Shown here: in pieces, positions 48,201 through 62,200 of the stretch
How positions within the stretch are numbered: the first letter of the stretch is position 1
Layout: every line of letters begins with the position of its first letter
NCBI GenBank assembly: GCA_028095005.1
Contig: CM051461.1
Span: forward strand, 169,267,144 to 169,331,143
Length of the DNA: 64,000 bases
Direction of reading: 5' to 3'
Source of the DNA: Rhynchospora pubera
Lineage: Eukaryota; Streptophyta; Magnoliopsida; Poales; Cyperaceae
Made by a program: the position numbers and the translations under genes
Notes under the pieces: model-generated
What the model saw: the letters and a program-made list of their open reading frames with translations, nothing else
Database searches by the model: none
Told to the model about the DNA's origin: nothing

Positions 48201-51200
48201 ATGTATTATGCCAGGTTATTACGCATATAATGTGTAAATAATGCAATTCTGAGTATCATTTGAGCATTTCAATCGTTTCTGCATTCGTTCTAAGCCATTT
48301 CATCACAATAATCAGCATTCAAACTCTTTTTACTGTTTGGAATATGATTCACATCTTTTTTAATTCAGAAAAATTGGATTATATAAGATATTTATGCGTA
48401 TAAAGTGCAAATACCACAATTATGAGTATCATTTGAGCATTTCAATCGTTTATGGATTCATTCTAAGTCATTTCATCACAATAATCAACATTTAAACTCT
48501 TTTTACTGTTTAGAATATGATTCACATCTTTTTTTAATTCAGAAAGATTGGATTATACAAGATACTTTTGCGTATAAAGTGGAAATACTACAATTCTGAA
48601 TATCATTTGAGCATTTCAATCATTTATGGATTCATTCTAAGAAGCCATTTCATCACAATAATCAACATTTAAACTTTTTGTACTGTTTAGAATATGATTC
48701 ATATCTTTTTTAACTCAGAAAGATTGGATTATGTATACATGGTAATTATGCATATATAATGCAAATATTGCAATTCTGAATATCATTTGAGCATTTCAAT
48801 CATTTCTGGGTTCATTCAAACTAATTCATCACAGTACTGAACATGTAAAATTTTTATTAAGTTTAGATTATGATTCATATCTCATTTATTAAAAAATATT
48901 GGATTATACGAGATATTTATGCGTATAAAGTGCAAATACCACAATTCTGAGTATCATTTGAGCATTTCAATCATTTCTAGATTCATTCTATGTCAATTTC
49001 ATCACAACAATAAATATTTAAACTCTTTATACAAATTAGAATATGATTCATATCTTATTAATTCAATAAGATTGGATTATACAGGGTAATTATGCTTATA
49101 AAGTGCTAATAATGCAATTCTGAAAATCAGTTGATCATTTCTATCGTTTCTAGATTCATTCTGAATAACATTTGAGCATTTCAATGGTTTCTGAATTTGT
49201 TCTAATTCATTTCTTCACAATAATCAACATTAATTTTTTTGTACTGTTAAAAATATGATCCATATCATTTTTAATTCAGAAATATTGGATTGTACATGGT
49301 AATTACGCATATATAATGCAAATATTGCAATTCTGAATATCATTTGATCATTTCAATCATTTCTGGGTTTATTCTAAGTCATTTCATCATAATAATGAAC
49401 ATTTAAAATTTTTATACATTTTAGAATATGATTCATATCTCATTTATTCAAAAATATTGGATTATACGACATATTTATGCGTATAAAGTGCAAATGCCAC
49501 AATTCTGAGTATCACTTGAGCATTTCAATCGTTTCTAGATTCATTCTATGTCAATTTCATGACAACAATCAATATTTAAACTCTTTATAATAATTAGAAT
49601 ATGATTCATATCTTATTAATTCAATAAGATTGAATTATACAGGGTAATTATGCTTATAAAGTGCTAATAATGCAATTCTGAAAATCAGTTGAGCATTTCT
49701 ATCGTTTCTAAATTCATTCTAAGTCATTGCATCACAAATAAACTCTATATACTGTCTAAAATATGATTCATATCTTATGTATTATTAAAGAATGTATTAT
49801 ACCAGGTTATTACGCATATAATGTGTAAATAATGCAATTCTCTGTATCATTTGAGCATTTCAATCGTTTCTTGATTCGTTCTAAGTTATTTACTCACAAT
49901 AATCAACATTTAAACTCTTTATACTATTTAGAATATGATTCATATCTTATTAATTTAATAAGATTGGATTATACAGGGTAATTATGCTTATAAAGTGCTA
50001 ATAATGCAATTCTGAGAATCAGTTGAGCATCTCAATCGTTTATGATTCATTCTAAGTCATTCATCAGAATAATCTACATTTAAATTTTTTATACTAACTT
50101 GAATATGATTTATATCTTATTAATTCAAAATGATTGGATTATACAAGGTAATTATGTATATAACGTACAAATAATGTAATTCTGAGTATCATTTGAGCAT
50201 TTCAATCGTTTCATTCTCCATTCTGTGTCAATTTCATCACAATAATCAACATTTAAACCCTTCCTACTATTTAGAATCATATAATATGATTCATATCATA
50301 TTAGTTCCGAAAGATTGGATTATACAAGGTAATTATTCTTATAAAGTGCTAATAATGCAATTCTGAGTATCAGTTGAGCATTTCAATCATTTCTAGATTC
50401 AATTTAAGCCATTACATCACAAATAATCTACATTTAAACTCTTTATACTGTCTAAAATATGATTCATATCATATGTATTCGTAAAGAATGTATTATGCCA
50501 GGTTATTACGCATATAATGTGTAAATAATGCAATTCTGAGTATCATTTGAGCATTTCAATCGTTTCTGCATTCGTTCTAAGTCATTTGATCACAATAATC
50601 AGCATTTAAACTCTTTTTACTGTTTGGAATATGATTCACATTTTTTTAATTCAGAAAAATTGGATTATATAAGATATTTATGCGTATAAAGTGCAAATAC
50701 CACAATTATGAGTATCATTTGAGCATTTCAATCTTTTATGGATTCATTCTAAGTCATTTCATCACAATAATCAACATTTAAACTCTTTTTACTGTTTAGA
50801 ATATGATTCACATCTTTTTTTAATTCAGAAAGATTGGATTATACAAGATATTTTTGCGTATAAAGTGCAAATACTACAATTCTGAATATCAATTGAGCAT
50901 TTCAATCATTTATGGATTCATTCTAAGACGCCATTTCATCACAATAATCAACATTTAAACTCTTTGTACTGTTTAGAATATGATTCATATCTTTTTTAAC
51001 TCAGAAAGATTGGATTATACATGGTAATTACGCATATATAATGCGAATATTGCAATTCTGAATATCATTTGAGCATTTCAATCATTTCTGGGTTCATTCT
51101 AACTAATTCATCACAGTACTGAACATTTAAAATTTTTATTAAGTTTAGATTATGATTCACATCTCATTTATTCAAAAATATTGGATTATATGAGATATTT

Positions 51201-54200
51201 ATGCGTATAAAGTGCAAATACCACAATTCTGAGTATCATTTGAGCATTTCAATCATTTCTAGATTCATTCTATGTCAATTTCATCACAACAATAAATATT
51301 TAAACTCTTTATACTAATTAGAATATGATTCATATCTTATTAATTCAATAAGATTGGATTATACAGGGTAATTATTCTTATAAAGTGCTAATAATGCAAT
51401 TCTGAAAATCAGTTGAGCATTTCTATCGTTTCTAGATTCATTCTAAGTCATTGCATCACAAATAAACTCTATATACTGTCTAAAATATGATTCATATCTT
51501 ATGTATTCTTAAAGAATGTATTATACCAGGTTATTACGCATATAATGTGTAAATAATGCAATTCTGAGTATCATTTGAGCATTTCAATCGTTTCTGGATT
51601 CGTTCTAAGTTATTACTCACAATAATCAACATTTAAACTCTTTATACTATTTAGAATATGATTCATATCTTATTAATTTAATAAAATTGGATTATACAGG
51701 GTAATTATGCTTATAAAGTGCTAATAATGCAATTCTGAGAATCAGTTGAGCATTTCAATCGTTTATGGATTCATTCTAAGTCATTTCATCACAATAATCT
51801 ACATTTAAATTTTTTATACTAACTTGAATATGATTTATATCTTATTAATTCAAAATGACTGGATTATACAAGGTAATTATGTATATAATGTACAAATAAT
51901 GTAATTCTGATTATCATTTGAGCATTTCAATCGTTTCATTGTCTATTCTATGTCAATTTCATCACAATAATCAACATTTAAACTTTTTCTACTACTTTGA
52001 ATATGATTCATATCTTATTAGTTCCGAAAGATTGGAATACACATGGTAATTATGCTTATAAAGTGCTAATAATGCAATTCTGAGTATCAGTTGAGCATTT
52101 CAATCATTTCTAGGTTCATTTTAAGCCATTACATCACAAATAATCTACATTTAAACTCTTTATACTGTCTAAAATGTGATTCATATTTTATGTATTCGTA
52201 CAGAATGTATTATACCAGGTTATTACGCTTATAATGTGTAAATAATGCAATTCTGAGTATCATTTGAGCATTTCAATCATTTCTGGATTTGTTCTAAGAC
52301 ATTTCATCGCAATAATCAGCATTTAAACTATTTTTACTGTTTAGAATATGATTCACATCTTTTTTTAATTCAGAAAGATTGGATTATTTAAGATATTTAT
52401 GCGTATAAAGTGCAAATACCACAATTATAAGTATCATTTGAGCATTTCAATCGTTTATGGATTCATTCTAAGTCATTTCATCACAATAATCAACATTTAA
52501 ACTTTTTGTACTGTTTAGAATATGATTCATATCTTTTTTAACTCAGAAAGATTCGATTATACATGGTAATTACGCATATATAATGCAAATATTGCAATTC
52601 TGAATATCATTTGAGCATTTCAATCATTTCTGGGTTCATTCTAACTAATTCATCGCAGTAATTAATATTTAAAATTTTTATACAGTTTAGATTATGATTC
52701 ATATCTCATTTATTCAAAAATATTAATCATACGAGATATTTATTCGTATAAAGTGCAAATACCACAATTCTGAGTATCATTTGAGCATTTCAATCATTTC
52801 TAGATTCATTCTATGTCAATTTCATCACAACAATCAATATTTAAATTATTTATACTAATTAGAATATGATTCATATCTTATTAATTCAATAAGATTGGAT
52901 AATTATGCTTATAAAGTGCTAATAATGCAATTCTGAAAATCAGTTGAGCATTTCTATCGTTTCAAGATTCATTCTAAGTCATTGCATCACAGATAAACTC
53001 TTTATACTGTCTAAAATATGATTCATATCTTATGTATTCTAAAAGAATGTATTATACCAGGTTATTACGCATATAATGTGTAAATAATGCAATTCTGAGT
53101 ATCATTTGAGCATTTCAATCGTTTCTTGATTCGTTCTAAGTTATTTACTCACAATAATCAACATTTAAACTCTTTATACTATTTAGAATATGATTCATAT
53201 CTTATTAATTTAATAAGATTGGATTATACAGGGTAATTATGCTTATAAAGTGCTAATAATGCAATTCTGAGAATCAGTTGAGCATTTCAATCGTTTATGG
53301 ATTCATTCTAAGTCATTTCTTCACAATAATCTACATTTAAATTTTTTATACTAACTTGAATATGATTTATATCTTATTAATTCAAAATGACTGGATTATA
53401 CAAGGTAATTATGTATATAATGTACAAATAATGTAATTCTGAGTATCATTTGAGCATTCCAATCATTTCATTCTTTATTCTATGTCAATTTCATTACAAT
53501 AATCAACATTTAAACTCTTTCTACTATTTAGAATATGATTCATATCTTATTAATTCCGAAATATTGGATTATACATGGCAATTATGCTTATAAATTGTTA
53601 ATAATGCAATTCTGAGTATCAGTTGAGCATTTCAATCATTTCTAGATTCATTTTAAGCCATTATATCACAAATAATCTACATTTATACTCTTTATACTGT
53701 CTAAAATATGATTCTTATTTTATGTATTCGTAAAGAATGTATTATACCAGGTTATTACGCATATAATTTGTAAATAATGCAATTCTGAGTATCATTTGAG
53801 CATTTCAATCGTTTCTGGATTCGTTCTAAGTCATTTCATCACAATAATAAGCATTTAAACTCTTTTTACTGTTTAGAATATGATTCACATCTTTTTTAAT
53901 TCAGAAAGATTGGATTATACAAGATATTTATGCGTATAAAGTGCAAATACCACAAATATGAGTATCATTTGAGCATTTCAATCGTTTATGGATTCATTCT
54001 AAGTCATTTCATCACAATAATCAACATTTAAACTCTTTTTACAGTTTAGAATATGGTTTACATCTTTTTTTTTTAATTCAGAAAGTTTGGATTATACAAG
54101 ATATTTTTGCGTATAAAGTGCAAATACTACAATTCTGAATATCATTTGAGCATTTCAATCATTTATGGATTCATTCTAATCCATTTCATCACAATAATCA

Positions 54201-56047
54201 ACATTTAAACTCTTTGTACTGTTTAGAATATGATTCATATCTTTTTTAACTCAGAATTATTGGATTATACATGGTAATTACGCATATATAATGCAAATAT
54301 TGCAATTCTGAATATCATTTGAGCATTTCAATCATTTCTGGGTTCATTCTAAGGCATTTCATCACAATAATCAACATTTAAACTCTTTGTACTGTTTAGA
54401 ATATGATTCATATCTTTTTTAATGCAAATATTGCAATTCTGAATATCATTTGAGCATTTCAATCGTTTCTAGGTTCATTTAAGTCTTTACATCACAATAA
54501 TCAACATTTGAACTCTTTGTTTTGTTTAGAATATGATTCATATCTTATTAATTCATAAATATTGGATTATACATGGTAATTATCCATATAAAGTGCAAAT
54601 TATGTATTCCTGAGTATCAGTTGAGAATTTCAACCATTTCTGTATTCATTCTAAGTTATTGTGCCACAATAATTTACAATTAAACTCTATATACTGTCTA
54701 GAATACAATTTTTATCTTTTTTATTCAAAGAGATTGAACCATTCATGGTAATTACGCATATAAAGTGTAAATAATGCAATTCTGAGTATCATTTGTGCAT
54801 TTCAATCCTTTCTAGATTCAGTCTAAGTCATTGCATCAGAAATAATCTACATTTAAACTTTTTATGCTGTCTAAAATATGATTCATATCTTATTTATTCG
54901 AAAATAATGTATTATACCTGGTTATTACGCATATAATGTGTAAATAATGCAATTTTGAGTATCATTTGAGCATTTCAATGGTTTATGAATTTGTTCTAAT
55001 TCATTTCTTCACAATAATCAACATTTAAACTCTTTGTACTGTTAAAAATATGATTCATATCTTTTTTAATTCAGAAATATTGGATTGTACATGATAATTA
55101 CGCATATATAATGCAAATATTGCAATTCTGAATATCATTTGAGCATTTCAATCGTTTATAGATTCATTCTAAGTCATTTCATCATAATAATGAACATTTA
55201 AAATTTTTATACAGTTTAGAATATGATTCATATCTCATTTATTCAAAAATATTGGATTATACGACATATTTATGCGTATAAAGTACAAATACCACAATTC
55301 TGAGTATCATTTGAGCATTTCAATCGTTTCTAGATTCATTCTATATCAATTTCATCACAACAATCAATATTTTAACTCTTTATACTAATTAGAATATGAT
55401 TCATATCTTATTAATTCAATAAGATTGGATTATGCAGGGTAATTATGCTTATAAAGTGCTAATAATGCAATTCTGAAAATCAGTTGAGCATTTCTATCGT
55501 TTCTAGATTCATTTTAAGTCATTGCTTTATACATGATAATGTACATGTAAACTCTTTATACCGTCTATAATATGATTCATATCTAATTTATTCAAAAAGA
55601 TCACATTATTCCTGGTAATTATGCATATAAAATGCAAATAATGCAATTCTGAGTATCATTTGAGCATTTCAATCGTTTCTGGATTCATTCTAAGTTATTT
55701 CATCACAATAAACTACATTTTAAACTCTTTATACTCTCGAGAATATGATTCATATCTTGTTTATTCATAAAGATTGAAATATACATGGTAATTTTGCATG
55801 AAAAGTGCAAATAATGCTGTTTTGAGTATCATTTGAGCATTTCAATAGTTTCTGGATTAATTCTAAATCATTTCTTCACTATAATCTACATTTAAACTCT
55901 TTATACCCTCTAGAGTACTATTCATATCTTCTTTAGTCAAAAAGATTGGATTATACATGGTAATTACGCATATATAGTCTTAAGAATGCAATTCTGAGTA
56001 TCATTTGAGAATTTCAATCGTTTATGGATTCATTAATCACAATAATG
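36237..56047 (+). repeat. AT-rich tandem satellite array, monomer about 172 bp
   Basis: About 115 monomers run head to tail. Each has ATCATTTGAGCATTTCAATC, then CATTTCATCACAATAATC, AACTCTTTATACTGTTTAGA, GATTCATATCTT and GATTGGATTATACA. For example, the GAGCATTTCAATC motif near 37990 recurs 172 bp later. Neighbouring monomers differ in 10-20 per cent of bases by eye and fall into recurring subtypes, such as those with TTGCATCACAAATAA or AACTAATTCATC. There is no coding potential. The nucleosome-sized monomer fits a centromeric or heterochromatic satellite (inference). Confidence 0.95.
45500..52000 (+). repeat. Higher-order repeats of about 1.72 kb (10 monomers)
   Basis: A rare marker TAAACTCTATATACTG starts at 45741, 47459, 49739 and 51463. 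The linked GAAAATCAGTTGAGCATTT subtype recurs near 45680, 47400, 49120, 49680 and 51400. Successive steps are about 1720 bp except one of about 560. Blocks one period apart look nearly identical over long runs, while adjacent monomers do not. Confidence 0.8.
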
Positions 56048-57683
56048 AATTGTGGATCTCTATTTTTCATTTTTAATTAAATGAAAATAATAAATCTAAA
56101 TCTTCCATAATCTTGGTAATTAACAAGGAACATTGATTATCATAAAAGATTAGTATACAAGTTAAGTAATGATTAAGTTCTACAAATCATAGGTAAGGAT
56201 TTACCAATTTAATTACATATGTGTATGTTACTGGAACATAACACAGGACTTCGACAATGAAATAAATATATGGAGTGTGTCATAGTTTATTATTTATTTC
56301 ATGTGAGTTTGATTCTAAGTTTGATATGGTTGAACTTTTCCACACGAGGATAGGTTCAATAAATATCGTCTAACGTTGATTCCTGATAAGGGTTGCTATA
56401 CGAACTTTATTTATGTTCTCTTGAATTTTGTGGGAGAAAGTTGTTCATCAAGAAAATCGTATGTCCCTCGTTAGTATACCTAGTGAGTGATGATATCTAT
56501 TGAGCTCCCCTTGATGGAGTTGGATTGTTTGTTAGCAACTTGTACAATCAACTCTAGATCGAGAAATGTATAATCTACAAGAATGACACATTATTATCTT
56601 TGATTATGCAGTGATATCATGTGACATAAGAACCAAAACAAGGAAGTACTTTATTTCTTATGCATGATTGAAATACCATAAAAGTATATTATTTATTTAT
56701 ATTAATTGGGAATCATAACGTGTTGCTAGATACCGCTTATGATTATTAGAAATAAATAACTATTTAATTTTCATGGCTAACATGACATAAATTCTCGAGG
56801 GTCACACAAATAAAGTTTTAACCAAACAGTGCATTTTTTTATTTATTTGTATTGGAGAATGCAATATATGATAAGTTGATTAATTAATTCTATACCGTTG
56901 CGAACCATTATAATTAATTAAATCAAAGGTATCATATGAAATTAAATTAATGCATATGCTAATCCAATAATAATTATCAAATAAGTTGATAATTAATTTT
57001 TTTCAACATAATTATTATAATTATATGAATTATATTAAGCATATAGCTATTTTAATATGCCAATTTGGGCCTTAGTTTGATGCATAAATTAAAGAGCAAA
57101 GTGAAATATTACACATGGGCTTTATAGCCCGTAAGAAGCAAGGTTTGGAGGGAGAATTTAGTCCATATTCTCAAGCCGAAAGTTGCTAGGAAGAGGGGTT
57201 AGTTGAATAGTCAATATGACTTGACTTGTAGAAGGAGTCATGACTTTATTATAAATATATCTCTCATTTGGATGAGAGAAGGTTACATACAAAATCACCT
57301 CCTTCTATTCCCTCTTAGCTTCCATTTTTCTCTTTAAATTGCATTATTTTAGGAGCTTATGTGTTGGTATTAGTTCTACCAATTAAATTGTGAATTTAAT
57401 TGAAGATAGAAATTATGACTAGCTTCATCCTTTGGTTTGCTAGCACAAACCCTTAAGATTTGGTTAATCCGTTTGGTGGACTCAAGAACAAGAAGAGGAG
57501 GTGTTGGAGTGCACGCCATTGACTTCAAAACCGTGGTCAAGCCTCTTTCTTGCGATACGAAAAGAGGTTGAACCTCTTATCTCTATTCTCGTGTGCTATT
57601 ATGTCATATCTACTAGTTTCTTGATGTGCTTGGTGTTTAATTAGCTTAAATATGATTTAAAATTAAAATAAGCACACGACACA
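56048..57683 (+). mobile_element. Ty1/copia-like LTR, copy 2, lacking its first 120 bp
   Basis: It is collinear with 14226-15194 and then continues 670 bp further to a likely CA end (CACACGACACA at 57683). The start is cut by the satellite junction. No primer site follows, so it is a solo or fragmentary LTR. The right end is less certain than the homology. Confidence 0.65.
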
Positions 57684-58189
57684 TTTTCTTCAGCTGGAAC
57701 ATTTCTTTTCAAATTTGATGCTAATGCCTTTCTCTAAATGGACATTGCTTTCAAAGTAGACATGCGTCAATCCAACATGGTCCAATTTTCCAACTCATCA
57801 AGCTACAAAGGTGGGAGATGAAAAATAAATCAAGCCTAAATTGAATGGAAATGCCAAATTAAACAGTAAAATTGAGAGGAAGAGAAGGGTACTCACTAGA
57901 GAGAGAGAGATGAAGAATGCATTGCACTGTTTCAAGAAAAAAACACCAAATTGTAATATTACGATAGATCATAGCACTTTCTTCAAGAGTGATGAAGAAT
58001 GCAGAAAGAACATAGCACATCAATAGTTGAAACGAATGAAGGAGAATAGTAAAAAAATAAATAGCACTCTCTTGAAAGGAGAATGAGAGATTACTCACCT
58101 ACGTACATATGCCGCATTATGACATTGCTAGCTGAGTTTAATTTCTACCGTATTTCACCTTCTTCTTCTTTCATCTCGAGAGTCGTTTC
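57684..58189 (+). other. Intergenic sequence, no gene seen
   Basis: This is single-copy-looking AT-rich DNA between the copia LTR and the MITE. Small frames here (57841-58026 and its complement) have no recognisable domain or codon signature. Confidence 0.4.
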
Positions 58190-58192
58190 TAA

Positions 58193-58332
58193 GGGTGCGT
58201 TTGGATAGGTGTGGGAAGAAGGGAAGAAGTATTGGGAAGTGTGTAACTTTGTGAAGAGTTTGGATTGTTTATAATTTTTTTTTCTTCTTCTTCCTTCTTC
58301 TTCTTCTTTCTTCCAACGATCCAAACGCACCC
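58193..58332 (+). mobile_element. Tourist-like MITE (PIF/Harbinger type), 140 bp
   Basis: Perfect 14-bp terminal inverted repeats GGGTGCGTTTGGAT / ATCCAAACGCACCC are flanked by a 3-bp TAA duplication (58190-58192, 58333-58335). The interior has a CTT-rich strand and no coding capacity. TIR and TAA duplication fit PIF/Harbinger MITEs. It lies about 0.9 kb upstream of the GPAT9 start codon. Confidence 0.88.
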
Positions 58333-58335
58333 TAA

Positions 58336-59207
58336 GGAGGTGAGAGTCGTATGATCGTATCTCACCTAAAAAATTATTGCTCACCAATTTTTGGGTTTTG
58401 TGGATCCATCGATCTGTCGGAGAAGAGAAGGAGGAACAGAGAGATGAGGTGTCGAGGTAGGACTATGTTCACAAGAAACGAGGGCTAGTTCTACCGGAGG
58501 AGTAAGAAGAAGAGTAAAAAGATGGAATAGAGAACTTTTACGATCGCAGAGGAGACGATGAAATTAGATTGGCGACACAATTCTGAAAAAAATGCTCCGC
58601 CAATTAAAGATCAACTAATGAGGCGGGTAAATTTTACGATAATAAAGATTTGGCACACAAAAAGATAGTAAGATACATAATTCCTTCTGCAAAAATCGTT
58701 GAAAATTTAACGCACAATATGCTGAAGGAAAAATAGCTTGCTGTGTCGGACTGCATATTAACAAACCATTTCGACACCCACACATTTTTATTTATAATTT
58801 TGATTTTGATTTCTAGCTCGAGCTTATGTCGTCTGAAATTTCCGTACTGAATAATTGAGGCTTCAAATCATTTGATTAAAGTTGAGTTTAAATGAATTGG
58901 TTCGACTTCTAAAAAAGAACGGATCGGGTCGTATTCCGATTTAATCCGAGTCGAATCGGGCAGGTCTCAGATTGACACTTCTCCGGAGTCCGGACTTCGA
59001 GAAGTAAACCTCATCCGCTAAAATGAATGGCGAACTGTAGTATATATATTATAAAAAAAGAACAGAACCATATTAAAACCAAATAAAATTAAAGAGCGCA
59101 GGAATAATAATTAATAAACAGTGGGAAAGGAAAATTAGGAAATAGTATCCGACAAGCGGAGAAGTCGAAGGTGCGAGAGAGAGAGAGAGAGAGAGAGACG
59201 GACGGAA
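58336..59207 (+). promoter_or_regulatory. GPAT9 upstream region and 5' UTR
   Basis: A TATATATATT TATA-like stretch lies at 59041-59050. A (GA)12 tract lies at 59175-59198, just before the start codon, a common feature of plant 5' UTRs. The rest is AT-rich with no other gene. The transcription start is inferred, not seen. Confidence 0.5.
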
Positions 59208-62200
59208 ATGGCGGGAATGGAATCGACAAGCGCAGAGATGGATCTGGACCGTCCGAATCTCGAGGAATACCTCCCTTCCGATTCCATCCATGGTAGCGGT
59301 TCCCCTAAGAACCTCCATTTGTGAGTGCTAGGTCTCAATTCCTAGTTTTTATCCTTTGTCGTTGATTTGTATACACCAGCTGATGTGTTCCGTTGTCGGT
59401 GGAATTAGGAGGGACCTGCTTGACATTTCCCCTACTCTAACTGAGGCCGCTGGTGCCATCGTTGATGTGAGTTTTCTCAATTGTTAGCTCAAATTGGTCT
59501 CATGCAAAGTTCTGTTTCCTTTTTCTATATCATGCTGTTATTAAAATTATTTGGTGTTCATGTTTCCTTAATTGGGTTTCCCCGTACTGTTGTTTTGAGA
59601 AAATTTGTTGGTCTCAGTATGAATTATGTGCTACTCTCATATGTTTGCAAGGACATGGTCTTTTGGATGGTACAATCAACTAATTTAGGACTCCGAGTGT
59701 GTTGCTTAATGAAAAAGGTGGAATTACTCATTTATTTTTGTTCTTACAGGATTCCTTCACCCGTTGCTTTAAATCAAATTCACCTGAACCATGGAATTGG
59801 AACATTTATCTGTTCCCTTTATGGTGCACGGGAGTTGTAGTAAGATATGGGATACTATTTCCACTAAGGTACTGTCTTTTTCATCAGTTAAACATAAGTT
59901 AAGTTTTAATAAAATTTCTATCTATCTTGTCAGCAAAACATTAGTAGATTCAGAGCTTCTCTTACATAGGGACATCAATAGAAACAATGGAAACTGGCCT
60001 AATAAGAGAGGCATCGCTTTCTATTTCTGTAGTCTAAGCACCTGAAGTAACAATGTTTTTAACCTGATATTCTACAGGCTTTTGACATTGCTATTTGGGT
60101 GGATTATTTTCTGGGCAGGCTTTATTCCTGCACATATCTTACTAAAAGGTCAAGAGAAGTTGAGGCGAAAAATAGAGGTGAATTTTCGGGTTACCTCTCC
60201 TTAAGTCAGAAAGTTCTGATGTGTTTGCAGAGATAGATCAATATTCTTAGTGCGATTATTGTTTTCAAATATTCTTTGAATTTTTTTAGTACTGTCAATA
60301 TTCCTGTTCATGTTAACATAGAAATTGCCTTGGAGATTGCATTCAGTGCTGTTTTTAATGCTCACTTGACTAGGCTCCTAAACTTGACACTCAATACTTC
60401 TTTTTCAACGCAGTTATAATTTTGTTTGTTTCATTGTGATTTTTAATCTATACAGAGAAAGCTGGTTGAGATGATGTGCAGCTTTTTTGTCGCTTCTTGG
60501 ACTGGTGTGGTGAAATATCATGGCCCCCGTCCCAGCATGCGTCCCCATCAGGTTTCTCTTTAGTTTGTTATAAGATGATAAATGTGTTCCTTTTCACTTT
60601 TAATGATCAAGAAGCATCTTTGTGACCCTGCAAAGCATGAGAGGCATCATTACTCTCCCTCCAAATCCATTCTTTTTTAAAAATACTAATACTATACGTG
60701 TGGACTTCTTCTCAGTTTATTCAGAGTACAGTAATGAAAATGAGGGTATGTTGGGTATATAACAAAATGAGGGTATGTTGGGTATATATTGTTCTCATTC
60801 TCAATTGGGATGCAACATGTAGAGGATATTTTTGAGGTTTTTTGGTGTTATTTCCTTGTAGCTTTTGGGTTATGCATGATTTTTTTGGTATACAAAGTGA
60901 TCAGTTGTGTAGGCGCTCCCTTGGTTTTTTTTAATTGAACTATTTATTTTCATTAAAACGTTCCCCTTTTCAATTTGCTAGTCAAGTTTGGTTATGAAAT
61001 GCAGTTATTCTGTATTAACTATTAAGTTTGTTATAATATATGAATTAGATAGCTAACTATCTAGTATTACTTGTAAAATAAGAACATGATTCTTGTTTTC
61101 TGTCCCCCCCCCCCCCCCATCCAAACCATACAAAGCATATTAAAATTTGGATTGTTGGGTTTGATTTATAGAGCAATGCGGTTTGGTTCGTTTAACCCAA
61201 GCAACCATATGACCAAATGGCAACACTCTTAAAGTACTTCCTTTTTATTTGACAGGTTTTTGTTGCAAATCATACTTCGATGATCGATTTCATAATTCTA
61301 GAGCAAATGACAGCATTTGCAGTCATTATGCAGAAACATCCTGGTTGGGTCGGTTAGTATCTCTCTGCCTTATCATTGTCTAATATCTGCACTGTTTAAA
61401 AGCATGACTAAATTAGAGGGCCTGCTGTACATTTTATACTATTACTATTTTACCAAATGATGTGAATCTTTATAAACATTTACCATTTACGAGGTTGTTT
61501 CTAAATAGAGAAGATTCTGAAAATAAGCAATAACAGCATAGCAGCTAGGTAGGAAATATGAGCTTTTCTTGCTTTGCTATATTTCTTTTAAGAAAAAGCT
61601 ATTACATAAGTTTGTTATAGTACAATCTGGAAATTCTGCATCTTGGAAAATAATTTTAATAGTTTCAACTATCTTAATTTATATTTTATATAACATTACT
61701 GTCATATTATTATAGCAACCTTTTTTTTTAAAGTGAAGGCAGGCATCCACATGATTGAACAAACTTCACATAGCATATTCTTCTTAATTTGTCAACAAAT
61801 AGGCTTTCCAAGGAAGTAATGAAAAGGGAGGGTCTGCCTGCAATTTCTTTATGTAATACATTCTGGTTAATTAAATACAGAAGTCAAGGGGCACACCAGC
61901 TTGCTTGCAGTTTCCTCCTTGTTATGACTAAGCAAGTGGCATTAGTATAACTGTATAAGATTGAAGATGTCAACATGAAAGAGAGCAGAATTTTTTATGT
62001 AGAAGGAACTTTAATCATCCTATTTAACTTGATTATGTGGTAATGCAGTTATATATGTACATGTTTTTTTTCTTCTGGAAATAGGATTTATCCAGAAGAC
62101 CATCCTAGAAAGCGTGGGTTGTATTTGGTTCAACCGTACTGAGTCTAAGGACCGCGAAGTTGTTGCAAGAAAGTAAATATTATCTCTGCTATCTCTATAT

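Noticed and set aside
36237..56047. CRISPR array or coding repeats in the tandem region
   Set aside because: The 172-bp monomers are continuous, with no unique spacers, and all frames are full of stops; it is a plant satellite.
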